A DNA stretch of 64,000 nucleotides from contig NZ_MJAT01000035.1 in the NCBI RefSeq assembly GCF_001742305.1, positions 124,001 through 188,000 on the forward strand, written 5' to 3'. Of the stretch, positions 43,680-51,558 are shown in pieces. Position 1 is the first letter of the stretch. Each line of letters begins with the position of its first letter. The notes under the pieces are model-generated. The model was given only the letters and a program-made list of their open reading frames with translations. It was not told the origin of the DNA and searched no databases. Both the position numbers and the translations under genes were made by a program. The stretch is from Desulfuribacillus stibiiarsenatis. Its GTDB lineage: Bacteria; Bacillota; Bacilli; Desulfuribacillales; Desulfuribacillaceae.

Positions 43680-43735
43680 GCTACAAGCTACAAGCTACAA
43701 GCTACAAAATACAAAATACAAAATACAAATAACAA
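43680..43735 (+). repeat. Heptanucleotide tandem repeat in the ynjB 5' region
   Basis: Four units of GCTACAA (43680-43707), three of AATACAA (43708-43728) and one ATAACAA (43729-43735), i.e. eight consecutive 7-bp units, ending six bases before the GGAGGG ribosome site. Confidence 0.9.
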
Positions 43736-43750
43736 AATTAGGAGGGCGTT

Positions 43751-45022
43751 ATGAACGCGCGACAACAAACGATACGAATATTAGTAGTGATGTTAGGATT
43801 ACTGGTAATCCTTCTACTTGCGGCCTGTAACAATCCATTTAAGGCGAAAACAGCAAATCCAGATAAACCTTTAGAAGTCCCGGGATCTCTATCAGATGCA
43901 AGCTGGGATGAAATTGTAGCAGATGCACAAGGGAAAACGGTTAATATCTATATGTGGGGTGGAAGTGACGCAATCAATCGTTATATTGATGACTATATGG
44001 CCCCAATGGTGAAACAACAATATGACGTAACGCTAAAGCGTACGCCAATGAACGCCCCTGACTTTATTAATAAGCTTCAAGTAGAGAAACAGGCGAATAA
44101 ACAAGAAGGTGTTATCGATATCATATGGATTAACGGGGAGAATTTCCTAACGGCTAAGCAAGCAGATATCTTGTACGGGCCATTCACGAATCAATTACCG
44201 AATTTCAATGATTATGTCGATCAGAACGATCCAAGTATATTATACGACTTCGGCCTTGCTACAGAAGGGTACGAGGCTCCGTGGGGGAAAGTGCAATTTA
44301 CCTTTGCGTATGATTCTGCGAAAGTAGCGAATCCGCCAAAGACTTTTGAGGAACTATTAGCTTGGACGAAGGAAAATCCAGGTCGTTTCACATACCCTGC
44401 TGTACAAGACTTTACGGGTAGTGCGTTTATTCGTCATGTTTTATATAATGAGACTGGCGGGTATGAGCAATATTTGAAAGAAGACAGCACCTTAGGTGAT
44501 ACGAGTAAGGTGTGGGAATATTTGAATGCGTTAAAGCCTAATTTATGGAGAAATGGAACCACTTATCCAGAAAACCTTGCAAAACTAGACCAACTTTTTG
44601 CATCTGGTGAAGTTTGGATTACAATGGGATATAATGAGGCGCGTGCTTCAAATATGATTACCGATGGAATTTTCCCAGAAACGACACGTTCTTTCGTCAT
44701 GGAAAGTGGAACGATTGGCAATACCCACTTCTTAGCAATTCCGTTTAATGCACCACAAAAAGCTGGAGCTTTAGCGGTGATTAATGCATTGTTATCGCCT
44801 GAGGCGCAAATTGCTAAATATAATCCAAAGCAGTGGGGTGAAGGAATGGCGATTGATGTGAATCGACTCAATGATGTCGATAAGCAACAAATTGCAGCAA
44901 TTGATCCAGGAGTTGCAACACTTCCAATGGATGTATTGTCGAAATATCGTTTACCAGAAATTTCTGCAAAGCACGTAGAACAACTAAATGAGGAATGGCT
45001 TACAAATGTGGCGGGTCGCTAA
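43751..45022 (+). CDS. ynjB: YnjB-type ABC transporter substrate-binding lipoprotein
   Basis: 423 residues. Lipobox ends at C26 (LLLAAC). Large binding-protein fold with the YnjB pattern: VNIYMWGGSDAINRYIDDYMAP, NAPDFINKLQVEKQANKQ, IDIIWINGENFLTAKQADILYGPF, then PAVQDFTGSAFIRHVLY and WITMGYNEARASNM. It should capture a solute outside the membrane for the two permeases that follow; the substrate of the Ynj transporter is not known. GGAGGG precedes the ATG. The 3' end overlaps the next gene by 17 bases. Confidence 0.88.
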   Translation: MNARQQTIRILVVMLGLLVILLLAACNNPFKAKTANPDKPLEVPGSLSDASWDEIVADAQGKTVNIYMWGGSDAINRYIDDYMAPMVKQQYDVTLKRTPMNAPDFINKLQVEKQANKQEGVIDIIWINGENFLTAKQADILYGPFTNQLPNFNDYVDQNDPSILYDFGLATEGYEAPWGKVQFTFAYDSAKVANPPKTFEELLAWTKENPGRFTYPAVQDFTGSAFIRHVLYNETGGYEQYLKEDSTLGDTSKVWEYLNALKPNLWRNGTTYPENLAKLDQLFASGEVWITMGYNEARASNMITDGIFPETTRSFVMESGTIGNTHFLAIPFNAPQKAGALAVINALLSPEAQIAKYNPKQWGEGMAIDVNRLNDVDKQQIAAIDPGVATLPMDVLSKYRLPEISAKHVEQLNEEWLTNVAGR

Positions 45023-45839
45023 ACCGTACTTTTATATTGCACCAGCATTTTTAATTATTATGATGTTTCTTATAGCAGGCGTTGGAGAAGCTCTTTTACA
45101 GAGCTTAGGGCGCCTGCCTTTTCTTCATAACCAGAATCTTTCCTTCGCTACCTATGAGAGGATGTTCTCTGGGCGATGGTTTTTGCCGTCTTTATTGTTA
45201 ACCTTAAGAGTGTCGGTCATTTCTACTATTATATCTGGCGTCATCGGTCTAGCGATTGCGTACTTCTTTATGAATCGACCAATTGTATATTTATTACCGT
45301 TTGCAATTCCGCATATTGTAGCTGCGTATATGATTTTTCTATTGTTTACTTCAGGTGGTTTAATTTCAGGGTTATTGTATCAAATGGGAGTCATAGATTC
45401 GATGCATCAGTTCCCAGTACTTGTTCACGACTCCTTCGGTGTTGGGATTATCCTTGCTTTTGTATGGAAGGAAGCACCGTTTATAGCAGTGTTCGTTGCG
45501 GCAGCGTGGAAACAGATTGATCAAGACTGGAGTCTCTCTGCGGCTAATTTAGGGGCTAATCGTTGGCAGACCTTTCGTTATGTTACGTTTCCGATGTTGT
45601 TACCAGCTTGGTGGAGTGCTATGTTGATTGCCTTTGCATTTACTTTAACTTCATTTGAGATACCGTATATTTTAGGCATTACATTTCCGAAGTTTCTATC
45701 GGTGTATGCGTATGACTATTTCACACATCCAAATCTTGCGCATCGCTCAATGGCGATGGCGATTAACTTGCTATTATCTGCAATTGCGATTGTGATTGCA
45801 TTTCTATATTTTCGAATGCAAAGACGGTGGGATACATGA
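45006..45839 (+). CDS. YnjC-type ABC transporter permease, first half
   Basis: 277 residues from ATG 45006 (GAGG about 12 nt upstream, inside the ynjB reading frame). Six membrane helices and the permease coupling loop LSAANLGANRWQTFRYVTFPML. It corresponds to the N-terminal half of E. coli YnjC, which is one fused protein with two permease units; here the halves are separate genes. Together with the next gene it forms the channel. Start and stop overlap its neighbours, so translation is coupled. Confidence 0.85.
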   Translation: MWRVAKPYFYIAPAFLIIMMFLIAGVGEALLQSLGRLPFLHNQNLSFATYERMFSGRWFLPSLLLTLRVSVISTIISGVIGLAIAYFFMNRPIVYLLPFAIPHIVAAYMIFLLFTSGGLISGLLYQMGVIDSMHQFPVLVHDSFGVGIILAFVWKEAPFIAVFVAAAWKQIDQDWSLSAANLGANRWQTFRYVTFPMLLPAWWSAMLIAFAFTLTSFEIPYILGITFPKFLSVYAYDYFTHPNLAHRSMAMAINLLLSAIAIVIAFLYFRMQRRWDT

Positions 45840-46642
45840 TGGGAACAGGAAAAGGAAATACTGTGTGGCGTCTGTTCATTCTATTGATCATAGCAGTTCC
45901 TTTTTACCCGCTCATTATATGGTCTGTTGCGAGTGGTTGGCAGTGGCCAAAACTTGTTCCAAACGAAGTGCAGTGGCGTGCTTGGCAGTATGTATTTTCA
46001 AGTGGTGATGTTTGGCAATCGATAGGACTGACGATGTGGATTGCGGTGGTAGTACTTGTGATTAACCTACTACTAGCGATTCCCAGTGGACGCGCCTTAG
46101 CATTCTACGACTTCAAAGGTAAGGGATTTGTCGAATTGATTCTCATCATGCCGATTATGATTCCACCCTATGCGATTATGATGGGACTACAATTATTATT
46201 TCTACGTGCCGGCATCACGGATCAAATGATTGGAGTAATTATTGCTCATATCTTTCCGACATTGCCGTACATGGTCCGTGCTTTAACAATCAGTTATAGC
46301 GCTGCTGGAAGAGAGTGGGAAGAGGTAGCAAGTGTTCTTGGGGCTAGCAAAAGACAAACCTTTACGGCTGTTACGATTCCGTATCTCTTACCAGGTATCA
46401 TTGCTGGTAGTTTTCTTGTAGTGATTATTTCCATCAGTCAATATATTATTACGATGATTATCGGCGGTGGGCAAGTCGTAACACTACCATTATTACTTGT
46501 GCCATTTATTCTCGGAGATAATCCTGTGATTGCAGCGGCATACAATAGCCTGTTTGCTTTTCTTGCTATTGGAATTATGATATTAATGGAAGTGTTCTTA
46601 AAGCTTTATTATCGAAATCGACAAGAATTTGCGGTGAAATAA
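45836..46642 (+). CDS. YnjC-type ABC transporter permease, second half
   Basis: 268 residues from ATG 45836 (GGTGG 7 nt upstream; GTG 45827 lies in that site). Six membrane helices and the coupling loop EEVASVLGASKRQTFTAVTIPYLL. It is the counterpart of the C-terminal half of E. coli YnjC. The last base of its stop is the first base of the ynjD-like ATG. Confidence 0.85.
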   Translation: MMGTGKGNTVWRLFILLIIAVPFYPLIIWSVASGWQWPKLVPNEVQWRAWQYVFSSGDVWQSIGLTMWIAVVVLVINLLLAIPSGRALAFYDFKGKGFVELILIMPIMIPPYAIMMGLQLLFLRAGITDQMIGVIIAHIFPTLPYMVRALTISYSAAGREWEEVASVLGASKRQTFTAVTIPYLLPGIIAGSFLVVIISISQYIITMIIGGGQVVTLPLLLVPFILGDNPVIAAAYNSLFAFLAIGIMILMEVFLKLYYRNRQEFAVK

Positions 46643-47775
46643 TGGATACCAATACACATATAAAAGAATGGCTAAGCGTTCAGGATGTAAAAAAAGCATA
46701 TCATACCCAAAAGATGGGGCCTATCAATCTCCGAATAGAAAAAGGTGAGATGTTTGTATTACTAGGGCCTTCTGGCTGTGGGAAGACAACGTTGTTAAAA
46801 ATGATTGCCGGACTAGAGCGGCAAGATACTGGAAATATTGTGGTTAACGGTGTGGAGATAAGCAATGTGCCAGCCCACCAACGGAAGATTGTGATGATGT
46901 TTCAACATCCACGATTATTTCCACATCTTACGGTGGGGGAAAATATAACCTTTGGATTGAAAATGGCTGGGGTAGAGAAATCGATACAGGCGCAAAAACT
47001 TTTGCAGATGCTAGAGTTAGTTCAATTAACTGGTTTTGCCGGCCGTTATCCCAAGTCATTATCTGGTGGACAACAACAGCGTGTTGCGTTAGCAAGGGCA
47101 CTTATTTTAGAGCCAGAAATTTTGCTACTAGATGAGCCTTTTAGTGCACTCGATGTTTCCTTGCGAGAGGAAATGCAACAGTTAGTATTAAAACTACAGA
47201 AGGAACTATCATTGACGACGGTTCTGGTGACCCATGACCAAGAAGAGGCGATGGTCATAGCCAATCGAATTGGTATTATGTTTGATGGTGCGTTGGTGCA
47301 AGTGGGCACAGCCCAAGAAATATATCATCTGCCAGCGAATGCTCGAGTCGCAAGGTTTTTTACCACGCAGAATCTGATCTATGGATATGTTGAAAATCAG
47401 AGATTTTATGCCAGTCATCACGAGCAAGTTTCTTTCCCTGTCCCTGCCTCGGTCTCATGTTCAGGGAAAACGGAATCAATAGCATGTATTAAAGACGAAT
47501 CGATTATGATTGACGAATTGGAAGAGCAGTACGAAGAGAGCTTTGAAGAGCAGCTTAAAGAGGAGTTTAGAAAGAAGAATGAGAAGGACATTTTACGGTT
47601 TGTGGCAAAAGTAACTTTACGTACATTCTATCGTAGCGCATATAAGGTGAAAATCGCATGGATGAATTTGACCTTCACTGCTTATTGTAATAAAGAATTA
47701 CATGTAGGGCAGGCTATTCAAGTCTCAATTCCAATTGATGAAATCATTATATTGAAAAAAGAGACTGCTAAGTAA
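46642..47775 (+). CDS. ynjD: YnjD-type ABC transporter ATP-binding protein with extended C-terminus
   Basis: 377 residues. Walker A GPSGCGKTT, Q loop FQHPRLFPH, signature LSGGQQQR, Walker B LLLDEPFSALD, H loop VTHDQEEAM. E. coli YnjD stops after the ATPase domain (~217 residues), but this protein has ~150 more: a TOBE/OB-like region interrupted by a highly acidic, coiled segment (DELEEQYEESFEEQLKEEF, around 290-315) ending in TLRTFYRSAYKVKIAW. The extension looks regulatory, like those of CysA/ModC/FbpC-type ATPases. Confidence 0.85.
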   Translation: MDTNTHIKEWLSVQDVKKAYHTQKMGPINLRIEKGEMFVLLGPSGCGKTTLLKMIAGLERQDTGNIVVNGVEISNVPAHQRKIVMMFQHPRLFPHLTVGENITFGLKMAGVEKSIQAQKLLQMLELVQLTGFAGRYPKSLSGGQQQRVALARALILEPEILLLDEPFSALDVSLREEMQQLVLKLQKELSLTTVLVTHDQEEAMVIANRIGIMFDGALVQVGTAQEIYHLPANARVARFFTTQNLIYGYVENQRFYASHHEQVSFPVPASVSCSGKTESIACIKDESIMIDELEEQYEESFEEQLKEEFRKKNEKDILRFVAKVTLRTFYRSAYKVKIAWMNLTFTAYCNKELHVGQAIQVSIPIDEIIILKKETAK

Positions 47776-47820
47776 GGTATAAAGTATTATATATAGTTTT
47801 TTTAATTAAGGAGAAAACAC

Positions 47821-48405
47821 ATGCTAGATACACATGCGAGAAAATATATAGATCCCTGCTTGCTTTGGACTGCTAAACGCTTCATTAGCTGGAGACTTAC
47901 TGCAAATCAAGTAACGGTTATTGCATTTATTGTAGGAGTAAGTACTTTTTTTTGGATTACGACTGGGCAACCATTGGTTGCCGTGTTGTTTCTTTGGTTT
48001 TCTGGATTTCTTGACTCTGTGGATGGCACAATGGCGCGTCTTACCAAGCAAACATCCGCATGGGGTACGGTCATGGATGTTACCTTTGACCGTTTAGTGG
48101 AGTTAGCGGTAATCATCGCGCTTGCGTTACTCTACCCAGATACATTATTTGCGATGCTGTTGTTGACTGGCGCGATTGTCGTATCGATGACGGTTTTCCT
48201 GACGGTAGGGGCAGTTTCGGAAAAGCAAAGCATGAAGAGTTTCTATTACCAGGCGGGTGTAATGGAGAGGACAGAGGGATTTATCCTATTGTCGATTATG
48301 ATGCTTTTTCCTTCAGTATTATACTACTCCACGCTAGTGTTTGCGGGGTTGGTGTTTTTTACAGCATGCCAAAGATTGTATGAAGCTAAGAAAATTCTTT
48401 CTTAA
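47821..48405 (+). CDS. ynjF: CDP-alcohol phosphatidyltransferase family protein (YnjF-like)
   Basis: 194 residues with about five membrane helices. The family motif D-x2-D-G-x2-A-R-x8-G-x3-D-x3-D is intact as DSVDGTMARLTKQTSAWGTVMDVTFD (split here: DSVDGTMAR, then G and the two aspartates). It should transfer a phosphatidyl group from a CDP-alcohol to an acceptor at the membrane. E. coli ynjF belongs to the same family and lies at the end of the ynj cluster, as here. AAGGAG precedes the ATG. A terminator follows. Confidence 0.85.
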   Translation: MLDTHARKYIDPCLLWTAKRFISWRLTANQVTVIAFIVGVSTFFWITTGQPLVAVLFLWFSGFLDSVDGTMARLTKQTSAWGTVMDVTFDRLVELAVIIALALLYPDTLFAMLLLTGAIVVSMTVFLTVGAVSEKQSMKSFYYQAGVMERTEGFILLSIMMLFPSVLYYSTLVFAGLVFFTACQRLYEAKKILS

Positions 48406-48412
48406 GCAAAAA

Positions 48413-48477
48413 AACATAAACTCAAATTAGAACCCAAACTTAAAACTCAAATCAAAACTTAAAAATCAAATCAAAAG
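48413..48477 (+). repeat. A/C-rich imperfect repeat tract
   Basis: Repeated runs of the type ACTCAAAT and AAACTTAAAA between the ynjF-like stop and its terminator; units vary and no fixed period is evident. Confidence 0.5.
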
Positions 48478-48523
48478 CCTGGAGCGGTAGATAGTATAGC
48501 TATTTACTGAATCCAGGTTTTTT
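48478..48523 (+). terminator. Terminator after the ynjF-like gene
   Basis: CCTGGA (48478-48483) pairs with TCCAGG (48512-48517), with an inner GTAGATAG/CTATTTAC stem, followed by six T residues. Confidence 0.88.
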
Positions 48524-48537
48524 GGTACAAAAAACGA

Positions 48538-48598
48538 TTGACAGTAAATGCAAGTCGGTGTTATTATAATAACAATTCCGAGTAAACATATTGGAATT
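48538..48598 (+). promoter_or_regulatory. Promoter of the sulfate-type transporter, with CymR-like inverted repeat
   Basis: TTGACA (48538-48543), 18 bp, TATTAT (48562-48567). Just downstream, AATTCC (48574-48579) and GGAATT (48593-48598) form an inverted repeat; GGAATTA is the conserved 3' part of CymR sites in Bacillota, though the 5' part fits poorly. Location over the start point suits repression by a sulfur-status regulator. Confidence 0.5.
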
Positions 48599-48628
48599 AA
48601 AAGAATAAATAATATAACAGTAAATCAA

Positions 48629-48669
48629 TAGATCAATAGATCATACGAACAGTAGATCAATAGATCATA
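48629..48669 (+). repeat. Two 17-bp direct repeats upstream of the sulfate-binding gene
   Basis: TAGATCAATAGATCATA occurs at 48629-48645 and 48653-48669, start-to-start distance 24 bp, within the leader of the binding-protein gene. Each copy contains a smaller repeat of TAGATCA. Confidence 0.85.
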
Positions 48670-48713
48670 AGACATAAATTCAAACTTAGGGAAGACAACA
48701 AAGGAGTTTTTAT

Positions 48714-49754
48714 ATGAAAAATAAAGCTTTGTTAAGTATCGTAATTGTAATTCTTCTTTTCATTGCTGGATGCACCTTGAACTCTCAATCTGCTTCGAGC
48801 GGCAAAGAAGGCTCGAATACAATAGAAATTTTGAATGTTTCCTATGATCCAACACGTGAGTTTTATGAAGAATACAATGAAGTCTTCGCTAGGTACTGGT
48901 TTGACAAGACAGGGCAGCAAGTAAAGGTAAAACAGTCGCATGGTGGTTCTGGTAAGCAGGCACGTTCTGTAATGGATGGATTGCGCGCAGATGTTGTAAC
49001 GTTAGCCTTAGGCTATGATATTGATGAAATGACGAGGTTATCACTAGTTCCAACAAATTGGCAGAGCCAGTTAGAATACAATAGTGCGCCATACACGTCG
49101 ACGATTGTCTTCCTTGTACGGTCTGGAAATCCGAAAGGTATTCAAGATTGGGATGATTTAATTAAGCCAGATGTTTCTGTCATTACACCAAACCCTAAGA
49201 CTTCCGGTGGGGCTAGATGGAATTTTCTCGCTGCATGGGTCTATGCAATGAAATCATATGACAACGATGAAATGAAGGCTGTTGATTTTGTTACAAAGCT
49301 ATATAAAAATGTACCAGTGCTAGATTCTGGAGCAAGGGGTTCTACTACAACGTTTGTCGAACGAAATATAGGTGATGTGTTTATTACTTGGGAGAATGAA
49401 GCGTTTCTCGCAATCAATGAGCTAGGTGCAGATAAGTTTGAAATCGTAGTACCTTCTTACAGTATTTTGGCGGAACCACCAGTAGCGGTGGTGGATAAAT
49501 ACGTTCAGCGAAGAGGAACACAAGAAGTCGCACAGGCGTACTTGGAGTATCTGTACTCGGAACCAGGACAGCAGATTATAGCACAGCATTACTTCCGACC
49601 AAGAATGCAATCAGTTATTGAACAATATGAGTCGAAGTTTCCACCAATGAACCTTACGACCGTTCAAGAAGCTTTTGGTGGATGGAAAGCCGCCCAAGAT
49701 AAGTTTTTTAGTGATCAGGGTATTTTTGACCGTATCTATCTCCCAGTGAGATAA
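48714..49754 (+). CDS. Sulfate/thiosulfate ABC transporter substrate-binding lipoprotein
   Basis: 346 residues. Lipobox ends at C20 (LFIAGC). Sulfate-binding-protein pattern: LNVSYDPTREFYEEYN, KQSHGGSGKQARSVMDGL, ADVVTLALGYDID, VFLVRSGNPKGIQDWDDL, TPNPKTSGGARWNFLAAW and VPSYSILAEPPVAVVD, as in Sbp/CysP. It binds sulfate or a related oxyanion (thiosulfate, selenate are possible) outside the membrane. GGAG precedes the ATG. The permease and ATPase genes follow in the standard order. Confidence 0.9.
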   Translation: MKNKALLSIVIVILLFIAGCTLNSQSASSGKEGSNTIEILNVSYDPTREFYEEYNEVFARYWFDKTGQQVKVKQSHGGSGKQARSVMDGLRADVVTLALGYDIDEMTRLSLVPTNWQSQLEYNSAPYTSTIVFLVRSGNPKGIQDWDDLIKPDVSVITPNPKTSGGARWNFLAAWVYAMKSYDNDEMKAVDFVTKLYKNVPVLDSGARGSTTTFVERNIGDVFITWENEAFLAINELGADKFEIVVPSYSILAEPPVAVVDKYVQRRGTQEVAQAYLEYLYSEPGQQIIAQHYFRPRMQSVIEQYESKFPPMNLTTVQEAFGGWKAAQDKFFSDQGIFDRIYLPVR

Positions 49755-49836
49755 CTGGGCCTGAATTCAGATGGAGTTTCAGATAGGGTATGAATTTAGA
49801 TTTTAAATGCGATGTAATGTAATAGGAGTGAGTGCC

Positions 49837-50670
49837 GTGGCAGCAAAGAAGAAGAAAAGCATACTACCAGGCTTTGGAATTGGTATGGGTTTTACATTGT
49901 TTTATTTAGGGCTGATAGTGCTCATTCCATTAGCGAGTCTATTTCTGAAGACTGCAACTTTAAGTTGGAGTGAAATATGGGGGATTTTTACTGACCAACG
50001 GGTCATTGCATCGTATCAATTGAGCTTTACTACGGCCTTTTTCGCGGCACTAGTCAATGCCATCTTTGGTTTCCTGGTTGCATGGGTCCTGATTCGATAT
50101 AACTTTCCTGGAAAGAAGTTAATCGATGGCATAGTAGATTTGCCCTTTGCACTACCTACGGCGGTAGCTGGCATAGCGTTAACTGCAATTTATGCCCCAA
50201 ATGGTTGGATGGGCAGTATCCTTACGAACTTTGGGATTCAGGTTGCCTTTACTCCAATTGGGATTTCCATCGCGCTGATATTTATTGGATTGCCATTTGT
50301 TGTACGTACAGTTCAACCGGTTCTACAAGAGTTAGAGAAAGAAGTCGAAGAAGCATCTGTTATGCTAGGTGCGAATCGTTGGAGAACTTTTCGTTCTGTG
50401 ATTCTTCCAGAAGTATTTCCAGCAGTACTGACAGGCTTTGCCTTAGCTTTTGCAAGAGGAATTGGAGAGTATGGATCAGTCGTGTTTATCTCTGGAAACA
50501 TGCCGATGAAGACAGAGATTGCACCGTTACTTATCATGACCAAGCTAGAACAATATGATTATGCTGGTGCGACTACAATTGCCGTCGGGATGCTAATTAT
50601 ATCATTTGTATTGTTATTGTTTATCAACTACTTACAATGGCGTAGTAGCCGTCGTATGATTTCGGTATAA
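49837..50670 (+). CDS. cysT: Sulfate ABC transporter permease CysT
   Basis: 277 residues from GTG 49837, with AGGAG 8 nt upstream; ATG 49807 has no ribosome site. Six membrane helices; CysT/CysU motifs are [87 protein letters not shown]. It forms the transport channel with CysW. 12 bases separate it from cysW. Confidence 0.92.
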   Translation: MAAKKKKSILPGFGIGMGFTLFYLGLIVLIPLASLFLKTATLSWSEIWGIFTDQRVIASYQLSFTTAFFAALVNAIFGFLVAWVLIRYNFPGKKLIDGIVDLPFALPTAVAGIALTAIYAPNGWMGSILTNFGIQVAFTPIGISIALIFIGLPFVVRTVQPVLQELEKEVEEASVMLGANRWRTFRSVILPEVFPAVLTGFALAFARGIGEYGSVVFISGNMPMKTEIAPLLIMTKLEQYDYAGATTIAVGMLIISFVLLLFINYLQWRSSRRMISV

Positions 50671-50682
50671 GGGGGCGTATTT

Positions 50683-51543
50683 ATGGCTGGTTATGTTTCA
50701 GTCCAATCATCAACAGATACGATTATACGTCCTGCACATATTACAGAGTCGAATCTAGTAAAATGGATTTTGATTTCCATTGCTATGGTGTTCTTAGCCC
50801 TAGTGCTTATCATGCCGCTTGTTGTTGTATTTGCAGAAGCTTTTAAAAAAGGTGCGGAAGTCTACGTTGCTTCTATTACAGATCCGGATGCCCTGTCAGC
50901 AATTCTTTTAACATTAAAAACAGCAGCAATTGCCGTTCCGTTGAATCTATTATTCGGCTTGGCAGCAGCTTGGTCAATCACGAAGTTTTCTTTTAAAGGG
51001 AAAAACCTACTACTTACTCTAATAGATTTACCATTCGCTATTTCACCAGTCATTGCTGGTCTAATCTTTGTACTGATATTTGGTGCTCATGGCTATATAG
51101 GTCCTTGGTTAATGGATTATGATATACTGATAATTTTTGCACTTCCTGGTATTGTCATTGCTACGGTGTTTGTAACATTTCCTTTTGTCGCGAGAGAATT
51201 GATTCCAGTTATGCAAGCCCAGGGAATCCATGAAGAAGAAGCAGCTGCTAGTATGGGAGCTAGTGGGTGGATGATTTTTTGGCGGATCACGCTACCGAAT
51301 ATTAAGTGGGCACTATTATATGGAGTCATCCTATGTAATGCACGGGCAATGGGAGAGTTCGGAGCGGTATCAGTCGTATCTGGTCATATCCGCGGCCTGA
51401 CCAACACTCTACCACTTCATATTGAAATCTTGTATAACGAGTACCAGTTTGCGGCATCATTTGCAGCGTCGTCCTTACTTGTAATGCTTGCCCTTGTTAC
51501 GTTAGTAGCGAAAAGTCTGATAGATCACTACCATTTACGGTAA
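50683..51543 (+). CDS. cysW: Sulfate ABC transporter permease CysW
   Basis: 286 residues with six membrane helices. CysW motifs: LIDLPFAISPVIAGLIFVLIFG, TFPFVARELIPVMQAQGIHEEEAAASMGASGWMIFWRITLPNIKWALLYGVILCNARAMGEFGAVSVVSGHI and LPLHIEILYNEYQFAASFA. Partner of CysT. GGGGGCG precedes the ATG; cysA starts 15 bases after its stop. Confidence 0.92.
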   Translation: MAGYVSVQSSTDTIIRPAHITESNLVKWILISIAMVFLALVLIMPLVVVFAEAFKKGAEVYVASITDPDALSAILLTLKTAAIAVPLNLLFGLAAAWSITKFSFKGKNLLLTLIDLPFAISPVIAGLIFVLIFGAHGYIGPWLMDYDILIIFALPGIVIATVFVTFPFVARELIPVMQAQGIHEEEAAASMGASGWMIFWRITLPNIKWALLYGVILCNARAMGEFGAVSVVSGHIRGLTNTLPLHIEILYNEYQFAASFAASSLLVMLALVTLVAKSLIDHYHLR

Positions 51544-51558
51544 AAGGAGGATACAACG

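Larger units (their letters stand above)
43410..43750. other. Structured intergenic region before the ynjB-like gene
   Basis: No gene. It holds a long hairpin (43475-43510), a nested hairpin (43513-43569) with a possible pseudoknot, a strong terminator (43591-43633) and a heptanucleotide tandem repeat (43680-43735) ending at the ribosome site. Confidence 0.75.

Noticed and set aside
43680-43735. CRISPR-like repeat array
   Set aside because: Units are 7 bp and contiguous without spacers; no cas genes in the window.
48413-48477. CRISPR or minisatellite
   Set aside because: A/C-rich imperfect repeats without fixed unit or spacer; low-complexity sequence only.
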